Shown here one piece after another: positions 1-6,793 of a stretch of 35,884 bases of DNA. The translations under genes and the position numbers were made by a program. Positions within the stretch are counted from its first letter, which is position 1; each line of letters opens with the position of its first letter. Source of the DNA: Geobacteraceae bacterium. Its GTDB lineage: Bacteria > Desulfobacterota > Desulfuromonadia > Geobacterales > Geobacteraceae. The notes beneath the pieces were generated by a model. That model did no database searches. It had not been told where the DNA came from and saw only the letters and a list, made by a program, of their open reading frames with translations. Location: contig WSYB01000048.1 in NCBI GenBank assembly GCA_009773645.1, positions 1-35,884 of the forward strand, given 5' to 3'.

Positions 1-186
1 GTTTCCCGTGAGCCGATTGCAGCGGACAACCCGCTCCTTTTCGTAAAAAACTGCCTGATTACACCTCACATTGCCTGGGCGAGCCTTGCCGCAAGAAAGA
101 GGCTGATGGCGACTGCCGCACGAAACATCGCGGCATTTCTTCAGGGGAGCCCCATTAATGTGGTCAACAAGGATTACCTCAGGTAA
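1..186 (+). CDS. D-2-hydroxyacid (glycerate-type) dehydrogenase, 3' end only
   Basis: The reading frame is open from base 1 and ends at TAA 184-186, giving 61 C-terminal residues of a larger protein. The segment TPHIAWAS at residues 21-28 of the fragment is the conserved block around the catalytic histidine of NAD-dependent D-2-hydroxyacid dehydrogenases. It is followed by the usual C-terminal helix rich in Ala and Arg, and a short tail with INVVN. In this family the IAWA form is common in glycerate or hydroxypyruvate reductases, which interconvert D-glycerate and hydroxypyruvate using NAD(P)H. The start and the Rossmann domain lie outside the window, so substrate choice cannot be judged. The next gene follows on the same strand after 65 bp. 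Confidence 0.85.
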   Translation, partial: VSREPIAADNPLLFVKNCLITPHIAWASLAARKRLMATAARNIAAFLQGSPINVVNKDYLR

Positions 187-211
187 CGCCTCTACAGCCT
201 TTCCAGAGGCG
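187..211 (+). other. Stem-loop directly after the dehydrogenase stop codon
   Basis: CGCCTCT at 187-193 and AGAGGCG at 205-211 can form a 7-bp stem with an 11-nt loop, starting at the base after the stop codon. There is no T-run behind it, so it is not a standard intrinsic terminator. It could protect the mRNA 3' end or be incidental. Confidence 0.35.
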
Positions 212-251
212 GTTCCAGGATGAGTTGTCATAAGGAGGGGCGAAAAAACCC

Positions 252-734
252 ATGACCCAGGGAAAAACTCCCGTTACCCCGGCAGTCCGTCTGCTCCGGG
301 CGGAGAAGGTGGCCTTTACCGAGCACCTTTACGCCTATGAGGAGAAAGGTGGAACAGCCGTTTCCTCCCGTGAGCTGGGGGTGGACGAGCATAGCGTGAT
401 CAAGACTCTGATCATGGAGGACGACCGGAAAAACCCCATGATAGTTCTCATGCACGGCGACCGGCAGGTTTCGACCAAGGAGCTGGCCCGTGTCATCGGC
501 GTCAGGACCATCTCCCCCTCTTCCCCCGACACTGCTCAGAAGCAGTCGGGCTACCAAGTGGGAGGGACCTCGCCGTTCGGCACCAGGCGGGCCATGCCGG
601 TATACATGGAGGCAACTATCCTGGAACTCCCCACAATCTATATCAACGGTGGCAAAAGGGGGTTTCTGGTCGGCCTGGACCCACAGGAAGTGGTGAGGAT
701 TTTGCGGCCGACGCTTGTCAGGGTGAGTATTTAG
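252..734 (+). CDS. ybaK: YbaK/ProX-type aminoacyl-tRNA deacylase (Cys-tRNA(Pro) editing)
   Basis: The 160-residue product has the length and fold signature of the YbaK/EbsC family, free-standing editing domains that hydrolyse tRNA mischarged by prolyl-tRNA synthetase (typically Cys-tRNA(Pro)). Lys51 in the segment VIKTLI matches the family's conserved catalytic lysine. GGTSPFG at 104-110 is the signature glycine loop, and a second glycine-rich turn (NGGKRG) lies near 132-137. The ATG at 252 is chosen because a strong Shine-Dalgarno sequence (AAGGAGGGG, 232-240) precedes it. The gene stands alone between a dehydrogenase and a sirtuin. I see no promoter of consensus quality, so it may be read from upstream. 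Family assignment is firm; exact substrate specificity is inferred from the family. Confidence 0.9.
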   Translation: MTQGKTPVTPAVRLLRAEKVAFTEHLYAYEEKGGTAVSSRELGVDEHSVIKTLIMEDDRKNPMIVLMHGDRQVSTKELARVIGVRTISPSSPDTAQKQSGYQVGGTSPFGTRRAMPVYMEATILELPTIYINGGKRGFLVGLDPQEVVRILRPTLVRVSI

Positions 735-807
735 TTTTCATCCGGAAACTAGGTGACGTGGCAAACGGGGAATGGTTATTCGTAAAGGGACAGTGAGGAG
801 AAGGAAA

Positions 808-1638
808 ATGGAACTTCAGGAGAGGTATCACCGTGCTGCCGAGGCGGTCAGAAATGCCGGCGCAATTGTCATCACTGCCGGCGCCGGGATGGGGGTAGAT
901 TCGGGGCTCCCCGATTTCCGGGGCGACCAGGGGTTCTGGAAGGCCTATCCCATGTATGAACGGCTTGGGATCAGCTTTGTCGGCGCCGCCAATCCGGTCC
1001 ACTTCGAACGGGACTCCGCCTTCGGCTGGGGTTTTTACGGCCATCGCACCAATCTCTATCGGGAAACCATCCCCCATGCGGGGTTCGACATCCTGTTGAC
1101 ATGGATCGAGCGCTTCGGGCTGGATTATTTCGTCGTCACGTCCAATGTGGACGGCCAGTTCCAGAAGGCGGGCTTCGCTGAAGACCGGATATTGGAGGTG
1201 CACGGCTCCATCCACCATCTGCAGTGCATAAAGCCGTGCTCAACGGCCATATGGGACAATAACGAGACAATCCCGGTAGACTTTGAAACCATGCGGGCCC
1301 GGCATATTCCTCAATGCATCCAATGTGGAGATGTAGCCCGCCCCAATATCCTCATGTTCGGTGACTATTCCTGGATAAGTGCCCGGACGGCCAGGCAGGA
1401 GCGAAACTATGACGAATTCCTGGCCGGCTGCCGGGGAAACCCCATGGTGGTGGTCGAGATAGGCGCCGGCACCGCCATCCCCACCATCCGGTATACGAGC
1501 GAACAGCTGGGCGACCGCTATGGGGCCGTGGTCATTCGCATAAATCCGCGGGAGTCGCAGATCAAGGCTCCTCACATTTCCCTTTCCCGCGGGGCGCTGG
1601 AAAGTGTGCAGGGGATCGAGGCCGAGCTTTATACATAA
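808..1638 (+). CDS. Sir2-family NAD-dependent protein deacylase (sirtuin)
   Basis: Sirtuins remove acyl groups from lysines using NAD, releasing nicotinamide and O-acyl-ADP-ribose. The NAD-binding signature GAGMGVDSGLPDFRG is at residues 25-39, TSNVDG at 111-116, and the catalytic histidine is H132 in EVHGS. Four cysteines, C140, C144, C170 and C173, can bind the structural zinc; the first pair is spaced C-x3-C rather than the usual C-x2-C. A second nucleotide-binding glycine segment (GAGTAIPT) lies near residue 220. I chose ATG 808 (276 aa) because GAGGAGAAGG sits just upstream and the alignment to sirtuins starts there. An in-frame ATG at 772 would add 12 basic residues. It ends next to a hairpin that may terminate transcription. 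The partner substrate is not evident from context. Confidence 0.88.
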   Translation: MELQERYHRAAEAVRNAGAIVITAGAGMGVDSGLPDFRGDQGFWKAYPMYERLGISFVGAANPVHFERDSAFGWGFYGHRTNLYRETIPHAGFDILLTWIERFGLDYFVVTSNVDGQFQKAGFAEDRILEVHGSIHHLQCIKPCSTAIWDNNETIPVDFETMRARHIPQCIQCGDVARPNILMFGDYSWISARTARQERNYDEFLAGCRGNPMVVVEIGAGTAIPTIRYTSEQLGDRYGAVVIRINPRESQIKAPHISLSRGALESVQGIEAELYT

Positions 1639-1671
1639 AAAGGCCCGGCAACTCCCTTCACCAAGCCTTTT
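1638..1671. terminator. Bidirectional hairpin with A/T tails between the sirtuin gene and a small antisense ORF
   Basis: AAAAGGC at 1638-1644 and GCCTTTT at 1665-1671 form a 7-bp stem with a 20-nt loop, beginning at the sirtuin stop codon. Read on either strand it ends in a T-rich tract, so it could end both the sirtuin mRNA and a transcript arriving from the - strand small ORF. The large loop makes it weaker than a classical terminator. A second hairpin (ACGCT...AGCGT) is present around 1698-1717. Confidence 0.45.
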
Positions 1672-1717
1672 CTCCTTCGCCTTTATGATCCAGCCAAGAC
1701 ACGCTGTTCAAAGCGTC

Positions 1718-1888
1718 TTATTTATGAGTTCCACCTTTTTTGGCGATTTTCATGCTGCTCTCTCCGGTAGTAATCCGGGTGGATGTACTACCCCCCCGCT
1801 TCATGCTCTTACTGGTCATTTCCCGCCCCGTTGTCCGGCTTTTTCCAACCTCTTTCACGCTGCCGACTTTTTCTTTCGAGCCTCTCAT
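1718..1888 (-). CDS. Possible 56-aa small basic protein, function unknown
   Basis: On the - strand an ATG at 1888 opens a 56-codon frame ending in TAA at 1720-1718. The product is unusually rich in Lys, Ser, Thr, Gly and Arg, has no hydrophobic segment and no cysteine, and ends in KKGGTHK. It would be basic and probably disordered. The case for a real gene is its context: an extended -10 promoter lies 50 bp upstream on the same strand, a ribosome site (AAAGGGGG) sits about 9 nt before the ATG, and hairpins follow the stop. It fills most of an otherwise empty 500-bp gap. I do not recognise a family. It could also be a non-coding RNA with a chance ORF. The opposite strand has open frames here, but they have pyrimidine-driven, implausible compositions. 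Confidence 0.45.
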   Translation of the reverse strand: MRGSKEKVGSVKEVGKSRTTGREMTSKSMKRGGSTSTRITTGESSMKIAKKGGTHK

Positions 1889-1938
1889 CTCTGGCGCCCC
1901 CTTTCTTCAGTTGCCTCGTCTTATACTTCTTCAATATA

Positions 1939-1966
1939 ATTATAGCACATTTAGAGAAAACGCAAA
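1939..1966 (-). promoter_or_regulatory. Extended -10 promoter for the small antisense ORF
   Basis: Read on the - strand, TGCTATAAT (1947-1939) is a perfect -10 hexamer with the TGn extension. TTTGCG or TTGCGT about 15-16 bp upstream is a weak -35. Transcription would start near 1932 and give a leader of roughly 45 nt before the ATG at 1888. Confidence 0.55.
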
Positions 1967-2069
1967 TCATTATCAAAATAATTCATGGCCCCCTTTACCG
2001 ATGAGGGATGGTATGCCGTCAATAAAGTTTCCAGAGGCCGGGAGCTTTGCGCTTTCCCACCCTCCCTGC

Positions 2070-2098
2070 TTGCGGTATCGGGTGATTTATGCCATAGT
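2070..2098 (+). promoter_or_regulatory. Weak candidate promoter for the THUMP methyltransferase gene
   Basis: TTGCGG (2070-2075) and CATAGT (2093-2098) are spaced by 17 bp, 50 bp upstream of the ATG at 2148. Each hexamer matches consensus only partly. Nothing else recognisable lies in 1967-2069. Confidence 0.3.
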
Positions 2099-2147
2099 GC
2101 CTGTGTTTGTGGGAACAGAGTCTGCATAAGCGTCCTGAGGAATTGTC

Positions 2148-3278
2148 ATGACCGAAACATCATTTTTTGCCACAACCGCCAGGGGGGTTGAGGAAGTGTT
2201 GGCCGGAGAACTGCGGGCTCTGGGAATGAACGTCGCCGCTGTCGAAACCGGAGGGGTCCGTTTCAGCGGCGACCAGGCGGCCTGCTACCGGGCCAACCTC
2301 TGGCTGCGCACTGCCAGCCGGATATTGATGCCCCTGACCGAGTTCACTTGCGAAACACCGCAGGAACTTTACGACGGGGTGCGCGGCATTCCGTGGGGCG
2401 GTTATCTTACCCCCGATATGACCCTCGCAGTGGACTGCAACCTGCGCGACTCAAAACTCACCCACTCGGGGTTCGTGGCGCTCAAGACCAAGGATGCCAT
2501 TGTGGACGAGATCCGTGACCGGTGCGGGCGAAGACCCAGCGTGGATACCAGCGACCCCGACCTGCGGATAAACGTGCACCTGGCCCGTAACCGCTGTACC
2601 TTGAGTCTCGACGCTTCCGGCGCCCCGCTGGACAGGCGCGGCTACCGTCTTGCCAGGACTGAGGCTCCGCTCAGGGAGACCCTGGCAGCCGCTCTGATTG
2701 AGCTTACCGGTTGGGACGGCTCCATCCCGCTGGTGGACCCCATGTGCGGCTCAGGGACCATCCCCATTGAAGCGGCCCTCAAGGCATCACAGCGCGCCCC
2801 CGGCCTCGCGCGACAGAGTTTCGGTTTTCAGCGCTGGCTTGATTTCGATCCTCACCTGTGGCAGCGCGTGATCGGGGAGGCTCAGGAACGTGCGCTCGAT
2901 TCCCTCCCCGTGCCGATACTCGGCTACGACGCTTCGGCCAGGGCGATAGAGACAGCCCGCCAAAACTGCCATCGGGCCGGGGCGGAAAAACTTGTCGCCT
3001 TAGCAAAAGGGGATATCCGTGATTTAGTGCCTCCGCCGCCGCCGGGAATCCTCCTTATGAACCCTCCTTACGGCCAGAGGCTCGGGGATGAAGAGGCATT
3101 AAAGCCGCTCTACCGGGAGATCGGCGATGTTATGAAGCAGCGCTGCAAGGGGTATACGGCCTACCTTCTTGCCGGAAGTTCCGACCTTGCCAAGTGTGTG
3201 GGACTTAAGGCCTCCCGGCGGATAGTCCTCTTCAACGGGCCGATAGAATGCAGACTTTTGAAATATGAGCTGTATTGA
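2148..3278 (+). CDS. THUMP-domain class I SAM RNA methyltransferase (RlmL N-terminal-half type)
   Basis: The 376-residue protein matches the THUMP-MTase architecture of enzymes that methylate guanine N2 in 23S rRNA (RlmL of E. coli, position 2445, or its stand-alone relatives). The N-terminal 60 or so residues form the ferredoxin-like part, a THUMP RNA-binding domain follows to about residue 155, and the Rossmann methyltransferase occupies 165-376. The SAM-binding motif DPMCGSGTIP is at 197-206, the acidic motif GYDAS near 264, and the catalytic NPPYG at 305-309. Unlike E. coli RlmL there is no second (RlmK) methyltransferase domain, as is usual outside the gammaproteobacteria. The ATG at 2148 has a short GAGG site upstream. 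The exact target nucleotide is inferred. Confidence 0.88.
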   Translation: MTETSFFATTARGVEEVLAGELRALGMNVAAVETGGVRFSGDQAACYRANLWLRTASRILMPLTEFTCETPQELYDGVRGIPWGGYLTPDMTLAVDCNLRDSKLTHSGFVALKTKDAIVDEIRDRCGRRPSVDTSDPDLRINVHLARNRCTLSLDASGAPLDRRGYRLARTEAPLRETLAAALIELTGWDGSIPLVDPMCGSGTIPIEAALKASQRAPGLARQSFGFQRWLDFDPHLWQRVIGEAQERALDSLPVPILGYDASARAIETARQNCHRAGAEKLVALAKGDIRDLVPPPPPGILLMNPPYGQRLGDEEALKPLYREIGDVMKQRCKGYTAYLLAGSSDLAKCVGLKASRRIVLFNGPIECRLLKYELY

Positions 3279-3299
3279 TGGGGCCGAGTGTAAAAAAAC

Positions 3300-3328
3300 T
3301 TGACACCTTTTAGGTAATGGCCTATATT
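3300..3328 (+). promoter_or_regulatory. Strong sigma-70-type promoter of the tRNA gene
   Basis: TTGACA (3300-3305), a 17-bp spacer and TATATT (3323-3328) form a near-consensus promoter. Transcription should begin near 3335, less than 10 nt before the mature tRNA 5' end. The GC-rich stretch GCGGGCC after the -10 could act as a stringent-type discriminator. Confidence 0.85.
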
Positions 3329-3343
3329 TTACTTTCGCTTTGC

Positions 3344-3419
3344 GGGCCTATAGCTCAGTTGGTAGAGCTACCGGCTCATAACCGGTCGGTCCCAGGTTCG
3401 AATCCTGGTGGGCCCACCA
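3344..3419 (+). tRNA. tRNA with CAU anticodon (elongator Met, or Ile2)
   Basis: The 76-nt sequence folds as a full cloverleaf: acceptor GGGCCTA/TGGGCCC with one G-T pair, D-arm GCTC/GAGC, anticodon stem ACCGG/CCGGT with loop CTCATAA (anticodon CAT at 3377-3379), T-arm CCAGG/CCTGG with TTCGAAT, and encoded CCA. It is not the initiator, because position 1-72 is a G-C pair. A CAU anticodon fits elongator methionine, or isoleucine if the C is changed to lysidine by TilS. The C4-G69 and C5-G68 pairs are features that E. coli TilS uses in tRNA-Ile2, so the Ile2 reading should be kept open. It has its own promoter and terminator. Confidence 0.95.
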
Positions 3420-3491
3420 CTTAATTACCAGGATGATGTGGGGATGCCCTTAAAGCGCCTTTTCAGACGAAGGAATACCCGGCTAGGGAAG

Positions 3492-3530
3492 AAAAAGAGT
3501 GCACACCGAAAGGTTGCACTCTTTTTCTTT
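3492..3530 (+). terminator. Strong intrinsic terminator downstream of the tRNA
   Basis: AAAAAGAGTGCA (3492-3503) pairs with TGCACTCTTTTT (3515-3526), and ACC-GAAA-GGT inside (3505-3514) closes the stem with a GNRA tetraloop after one bulged C. A T-rich tail follows. It should end the tRNA transcript. The next gene's start codon is only about 10 nt beyond it. Confidence 0.9.
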
Positions 3531-3538
3531 TGTACGTG

Positions 3539-4657
3539 ATGACAACTCCCAAAGTATCAGATATAGTTGGAATTATTAATATAATTGCCCCATTTGGCCA
3601 TGCCGAAGAGTGGGATAACGTGGGGTTGCAGGTGGGCAACTCAGCGGGCCCGGCCGGGAAAATCATGGTGGCGCTGGATGCAGGCCCGGCTGCCGTTGAT
3701 GCCGCTGTCGCCAATAAATGCCAACTCCTGTTGACCCACCATCCCCTCATCTTTACCCCCTTAAAAAAGATCGCCTTATCCGACCCCATCGGTCGCATCC
3801 TTGCCCTTGCCATCAGACATGACCTGGCCGTAGTTTCTCTTCACACAAATTACGACGTTGCGGAGGGCGGGGTGAACGACCTGCTGGCCGGAAGGCTGGG
3901 AGTACAATCCTGCGAGCCGCTCAAGATTGGCGCCATGGAAGAACTGGTTAAGCTTTCCGTGTTTGTCCCAAAGGGTCATGAGGAGCGGGTGCTCGACGCC
4001 CTGTTTCAGTTCAGCGGCTTTATCGGCAACTACCGCGACTGTTCGTTCCGAACCTCGGGCATCGGTACCTTCAAACCGCTGGAGGGGGCCAAGCCTTTTC
4101 TGGGGGAAGTGGGAAAGCGGGAGCATGCCGAGGAAAACCGTCTGGAGGTTCTTCTGCGAAGGACTGATCTGACAGCGGCGGTGAATGCGCTGCGGAAGGT
4201 TCACCCCTACGAAGAACCGGCTTTCGACCTTTACCCGCTGTTGAATCAGGGGAAGGCCCGCGGATTGGGAAGGATTGGAGTGTTGTCGGAAGCCGTCACC
4301 CTGGAGCATTTCGCCGCAACAGTTAAAGAGCGGCTTTGCCTGAGCGGGATGAGGTTCGTAGGCGATGCCGGCCATAAGGTGAAGAAAGTTGCCCTCTGCG
4401 GCGGGAGCGGTGCTTCGCTTTTGCGGGACGCCAGTTATAAAGGGGCTGATGTGCTGATTACAGGCGATGTCAAGTATCATGAGGCCAGGGAAGCCGAGGC
4501 GCTTGGTCTGGCGCTTATTGATGCAGGGCATTTTGCCACCGAGCGTCTCATGGTGTGCGGGGTGGCTGACAGACTCAAAATAGAGTTGGGAAAGAAAAAA
4601 TTCGAGGCGGAAATAGTAACGTTTGATGGGGAGCGGGAACCTTTCAGGTACATCTGA
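3539..4657 (+). CDS. Nif3-like dinuclear metal-centre protein with PII-like insertion (YqfO type)
   Basis: The protein (372 aa from ATG 3539) belongs to the Nif3/YbgI family, which forms toroid hexamers with two metal ions per subunit; its biochemical role is still debated (annotated as GTP cyclohydrolase I type 2). Expected metal ligands are visible: H67-H68 in LLTHHPL, H102 and D106 in LHTNYD, and H331/E335 in DAGHFATE. Residues of about 130-235 form the extra domain found in the long YqfO branch and absent from the 250-aa YbgI branch. TTG 3530 and GTG 3536 are possible alternative starts. No Shine-Dalgarno sequence is visible, and the start sits directly after the terminator stem described above, an odd arrangement. 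The following gene (184 bp on) is often its neighbour in related genomes as I recall it. Confidence 0.88.
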   Translation: MTTPKVSDIVGIINIIAPFGHAEEWDNVGLQVGNSAGPAGKIMVALDAGPAAVDAAVANKCQLLLTHHPLIFTPLKKIALSDPIGRILALAIRHDLAVVSLHTNYDVAEGGVNDLLAGRLGVQSCEPLKIGAMEELVKLSVFVPKGHEERVLDALFQFSGFIGNYRDCSFRTSGIGTFKPLEGAKPFLGEVGKREHAEENRLEVLLRRTDLTAAVNALRKVHPYEEPAFDLYPLLNQGKARGLGRIGVLSEAVTLEHFAATVKERLCLSGMRFVGDAGHKVKKVALCGGSGASLLRDASYKGADVLITGDVKYHEAREAEALGLALIDAGHFATERLMVCGVADRLKIELGKKKFEAEIVTFDGEREPFRYI

Positions 4658-4725
4658 AGATCTCCTCCCTTTTTTTCATGACGCTTCGTATATAAATCCA
4701 AAGGACTTATCGTTGCCATGCCACT

Positions 4726-4768
4726 AAAAAGCCCATCTGCGGCGGCATTCGTGCTACGTGCTGCATAT
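4726..4768. repeat. Short intergenic repeat, copy A
   Basis: The block with AAAAAGCCCATCTGCGG, followed by CGGCATTCG and CTGCATAT, recurs in reduced form at 5571-5602. Similar sequence is a frequent intergenic repeat in Geobacter genomes as I recall them. It lies in the 184-bp gap after the Nif3-like gene. Nothing else recognisable is in that gap. Confidence 0.5.
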
Positions 4769-4841
4769 TTGCATGTAGTTCGCTGAATCGATAGCTTTAT
4801 ATTTCACCGGTCGAAACAAAAGAATAAAGGGGAGGCGGGTT

Positions 4842-5561
4842 TTGCGAAAGAATTTGAAGATGCTTGACGAATTGCAGGCGATTGATCTGAAGCTTGACGG
4901 CGTGAAAGGCGAAAAGGAGGCTTTTCTGCAAGCGATGGCCGTGCTGGAGGGAAATGTGGCCGAGGCGCAGAGCGGAATCGCCGAGAGAAATGCGGAGTTA
5001 GCTGCCCTGGAGGAGGAAAAACAGGGGCTGGAAGAGACTCTTGCCGCGGAAACGGAGAATATTGCCAGGTCCGAGGCGCGTCTGAAGGAAATAAAGACGC
5101 AGAAGGAGTATCAGGCGGTATCCAAGGAGATTGCCACCGCAAAAAAGCTGAAGGCCGAACTGGAGGAGCAGGTACTGCAGAAAATCAGCCAGTTTGATGA
5201 ACTGAAGGGTGAAATTGCCGGCAGAGAAGAGAATCTACGGGCACTGGAAGAAAATGTTGACAGTCAGAAGGCCGAGTTGCAGGCAAATATAGAGCGGCTG
5301 GAAGCCGATACGGTATCGGATGTAACAGCCAGGGAGGCAGCCGTAAAAAGCTTGCCGGCCTCGGTGATCAGGCGTTACAGCCTCTTGCGGGAACAGAGAA
5401 AGGGGCTTGCCGTGGTAGAGGCGAAGGACGGTTACTGTCTCGGCTGCAATATGAACCTTCCTCCCCAGCTCTACAACAGCCTGTTCCGAGGTGATGACCT
5501 GATAACCTGTCCCCACTGCCAGCGGATGCTGGTGTTGCGCCAGGAAGCCGAAAAAGGTTAA
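4842..5561 (+). CDS. Coiled-coil protein with C-terminal C4 zinc ribbon
   Basis: The 239-residue product consists of a long heptad-rich, Glu/Lys/Ala-rich coiled coil (about residues 5-165) and a C-terminal zinc ribbon with C199-x2-C202 and C223-x2-C226. This layout defines the family often annotated as C4-type zinc ribbon domain protein (related to chlamydial CT398), suggested to bind RNA or the transcription/secretion machinery; no reaction is known. The start is TTG 4842, supported by an excellent Shine-Dalgarno sequence (AAAGGGGAGG) about 7 nt upstream; no in-frame ATG fits as well. It precedes rnpB by about 85 bp. Confidence 0.85.
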   Translation: MRKNLKMLDELQAIDLKLDGVKGEKEAFLQAMAVLEGNVAEAQSGIAERNAELAALEEEKQGLEETLAAETENIARSEARLKEIKTQKEYQAVSKEIATAKKLKAELEEQVLQKISQFDELKGEIAGREENLRALEENVDSQKAELQANIERLEADTVSDVTAREAAVKSLPASVIRRYSLLREQRKGLAVVEAKDGYCLGCNMNLPPQLYNSLFRGDDLITCPHCQRMLVLRQEAEKG

Positions 5562-5570
5562 CGGCTTCGT

Positions 5571-5602
5571 AAAAACCCCATCTGCGGCATTGCGCTGCAT
5601 AT
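5571..5602. repeat. Short intergenic repeat, copy B (partial)
   Basis: AAAAACCCCATCTGCGGC followed by GCTGCATAT is a shortened version of the block at 4726-4768. The preceding CGGCTTCGT matches the usual left edge of this repeat family as I remember it from Geobacter. It lies between the zinc-ribbon gene and the rnpB promoter. Confidence 0.5.
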
Positions 5603-5629
5603 GAACTTTTTTCTTTGTCGTAGATGTCA

Positions 5630-5635
5630 TATAAT
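5630..5635 (+). promoter_or_regulatory. -10 element of the rnpB promoter
   Basis: A perfect TATAAT lies 10-15 nt upstream of the expected RNase P RNA 5' end. No good -35 is visible 16-18 bp upstream; that region is a run of T (5607-5612). Confidence 0.6.
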
Positions 5636-5644
5636 AATATATAG

Positions 5645-6033
5645 AGCTTGGCCGAAGTAGACCAGATGGCCGCTGCCCTTCAGGGGAGAGGAAAGTCCGG
5701 GCTCCACAGGGCATGGTGCTGGATAACGTCCAGCGGGGGTGACCCCAGGGAAAGTGCCACAGAGAGAAGTCCGCCCGCCGGAGCTTTGGCGAAGGCAGGT
5801 AAGGGTGAAAGGGTGAGGTAAGAGCTCACCGGGTCCGACGGTGACGCCGGATGCCAGGTAAACCCCACCAGGAGCAAGGCCAAATAGGGAAGCGTTAAGG
5901 ACGGCCCGTCCGTGCTTCCGGGTTGGCTGCTTGAGGCCGTCGGCAACGACGGCCCTAGAGGAATGGCCATCGCCCGTCCCAGGGAGATCTGGGATGGGAA
6001 CAGAACCCGGCTTATGGGCTGCTTCGGCCAATA
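5645..6033 (+). ncRNA. rnpB: RNase P RNA, bacterial type A
   Basis: This is the catalytic RNA that matures the 5' ends of tRNAs. The P1 helix is formed by TTGGCCGAAG near 5648 and GCTTCGGCCAA near 6021-6031. Hallmark conserved blocks are present in order: GAGGAAAGTCCGGGCTCC (about 5688-5705), the CAGGGCATGGTGCTGG region, GAGTAA-like AGGTAAGAGCTCACCG, and the 3' block ACAGAACCCGGCTTATGGGC near 6000-6020. About 389 nt is normal for type A. The ends are assigned from helix P1, so they may be off by a few bases. Several open frames cross this RNA on both strands and should be ignored. Confidence 0.95.
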
Positions 6034-6056
6034 TTTGTAAAGGTATGAGGTAACAG

Positions 6057-6158
6057 GAATTCCGGGGACATGACCCGAATTCGTCTGGGGACACGGACCG
6101 CTCCCCTGCGGGGCTTCCGGTCCATGTCCCCGAATTCGGGATCGTGTCCCCGGAATTC
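6057..6158. repeat. 102-bp imperfect palindrome
   Basis: The left arm starts GAATTCCGGGGACA (6057) and runs to GGACCG (6095-6100). The right arm runs from CGGTCC (6118-6123) to TGTCCCCGGAATTC (6145-6158). Each arm also holds GAATTCG-type and GGGGACA/TGTCCCC sub-blocks. The apex is a small perfect hairpin, CCCC-TGC-GGGG (6103-6113). It lies between rnpB and the YkgJ-like gene. It looks like a mobile palindromic (REP/MITE-like) unit and could also end rnpB transcription structurally, though it has no T-run. Confidence 0.75.
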
Positions 6159-6187
6159 AGCGTTCCTCGCACCTGTAGGTGTGAACC

Positions 6188-6733
6188 ATGACAGACATGG
6201 AAATGTGGAAACTGGGGGTCGCTGCGGTTGAGAGAGAGTATGCGGCCCTGTCTCCCCTGTTCCTTGCCGGCTTCAGAGAGCGCACGGAGGCCATAAAGAG
6301 CTGCAAAAACGCCATCCATGCCTTTGCCGAAGCGATGAACGGCAGGGAGGTCTGTGCAGTCTGCCAAGGGGAGTGCTGTGTTACAGGGAAGCATCATTTC
6401 ACGGTTATTGATCTCCTTGTCTATCTTGCCAGCGAGAGGCAGCTTTTTGAGCCCCGCTTTGAACGAGGGCGCTGCCCGTACCTCGGTGAGAACGGATGCC
6501 TCATGGAGCCGGAATACCGCCCCTTTAACTGCGTAACGTTCAACTGCGAGCGGGTACAGGGGCCGATGGCGTCTCTGGAGATAGAGCGTTTCCATGCAAT
6601 GGAACGGGAACTCCTCGCCATGTACAAAGAGCTGGAGGAACTGTTCGACAACCGTTTCATGTACGGCCTTCTGATAAATTGTGAGCGGGACCTTTTGCAG
6701 GGGAAGACCGCCATTCTGAGAACAACAACATAA
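6188..6733 (+). CDS. YkgJ-family cysteine-cluster protein (UPF0153-like)
   Basis: The 181-residue protein has the cysteine pattern of the YkgJ family, predicted Fe-S or zinc binding proteins of unknown function: C56-x2-C59-x3-C63-C64 in CAVCQGECC, then C96, C104, C115 and C120 with the typical RPFNC context. Cys39 is extra. The C-terminal third is helical and Glu/Leu-rich. There is no signal peptide or membrane segment. ATG 6188 is preceded by only a weak ribosome site (TAGGTG); an in-frame ATG at 6197 is an alternative. The palindrome ends 30 bp before it. The next gene is 60 bp downstream on the same strand and may be co-transcribed. Confidence 0.75.
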   Translation: MTDMEMWKLGVAAVEREYAALSPLFLAGFRERTEAIKSCKNAIHAFAEAMNGREVCAVCQGECCVTGKHHFTVIDLLVYLASERQLFEPRFERGRCPYLGENGCLMEPEYRPFNCVTFNCERVQGPMASLEIERFHAMERELLAMYKELEELFDNRFMYGLLINCERDLLQGKTAILRTTT

Positions 6734-6793
6734 GGTTACGGCGTGTGGAGGCATTTTGGCCGTGTCTCCGCCAGGTGCAGGGGAGGATTGCGG

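Noticed and set aside
1740-2129. Plus-strand open frame of about 130 codons in the gap before the THUMP methyltransferase
   Set aside because: Product is dominated by Pro/Leu/Phe/Ser from pyrimidine runs, has no ribosome site, and crosses the minus-strand promoter.
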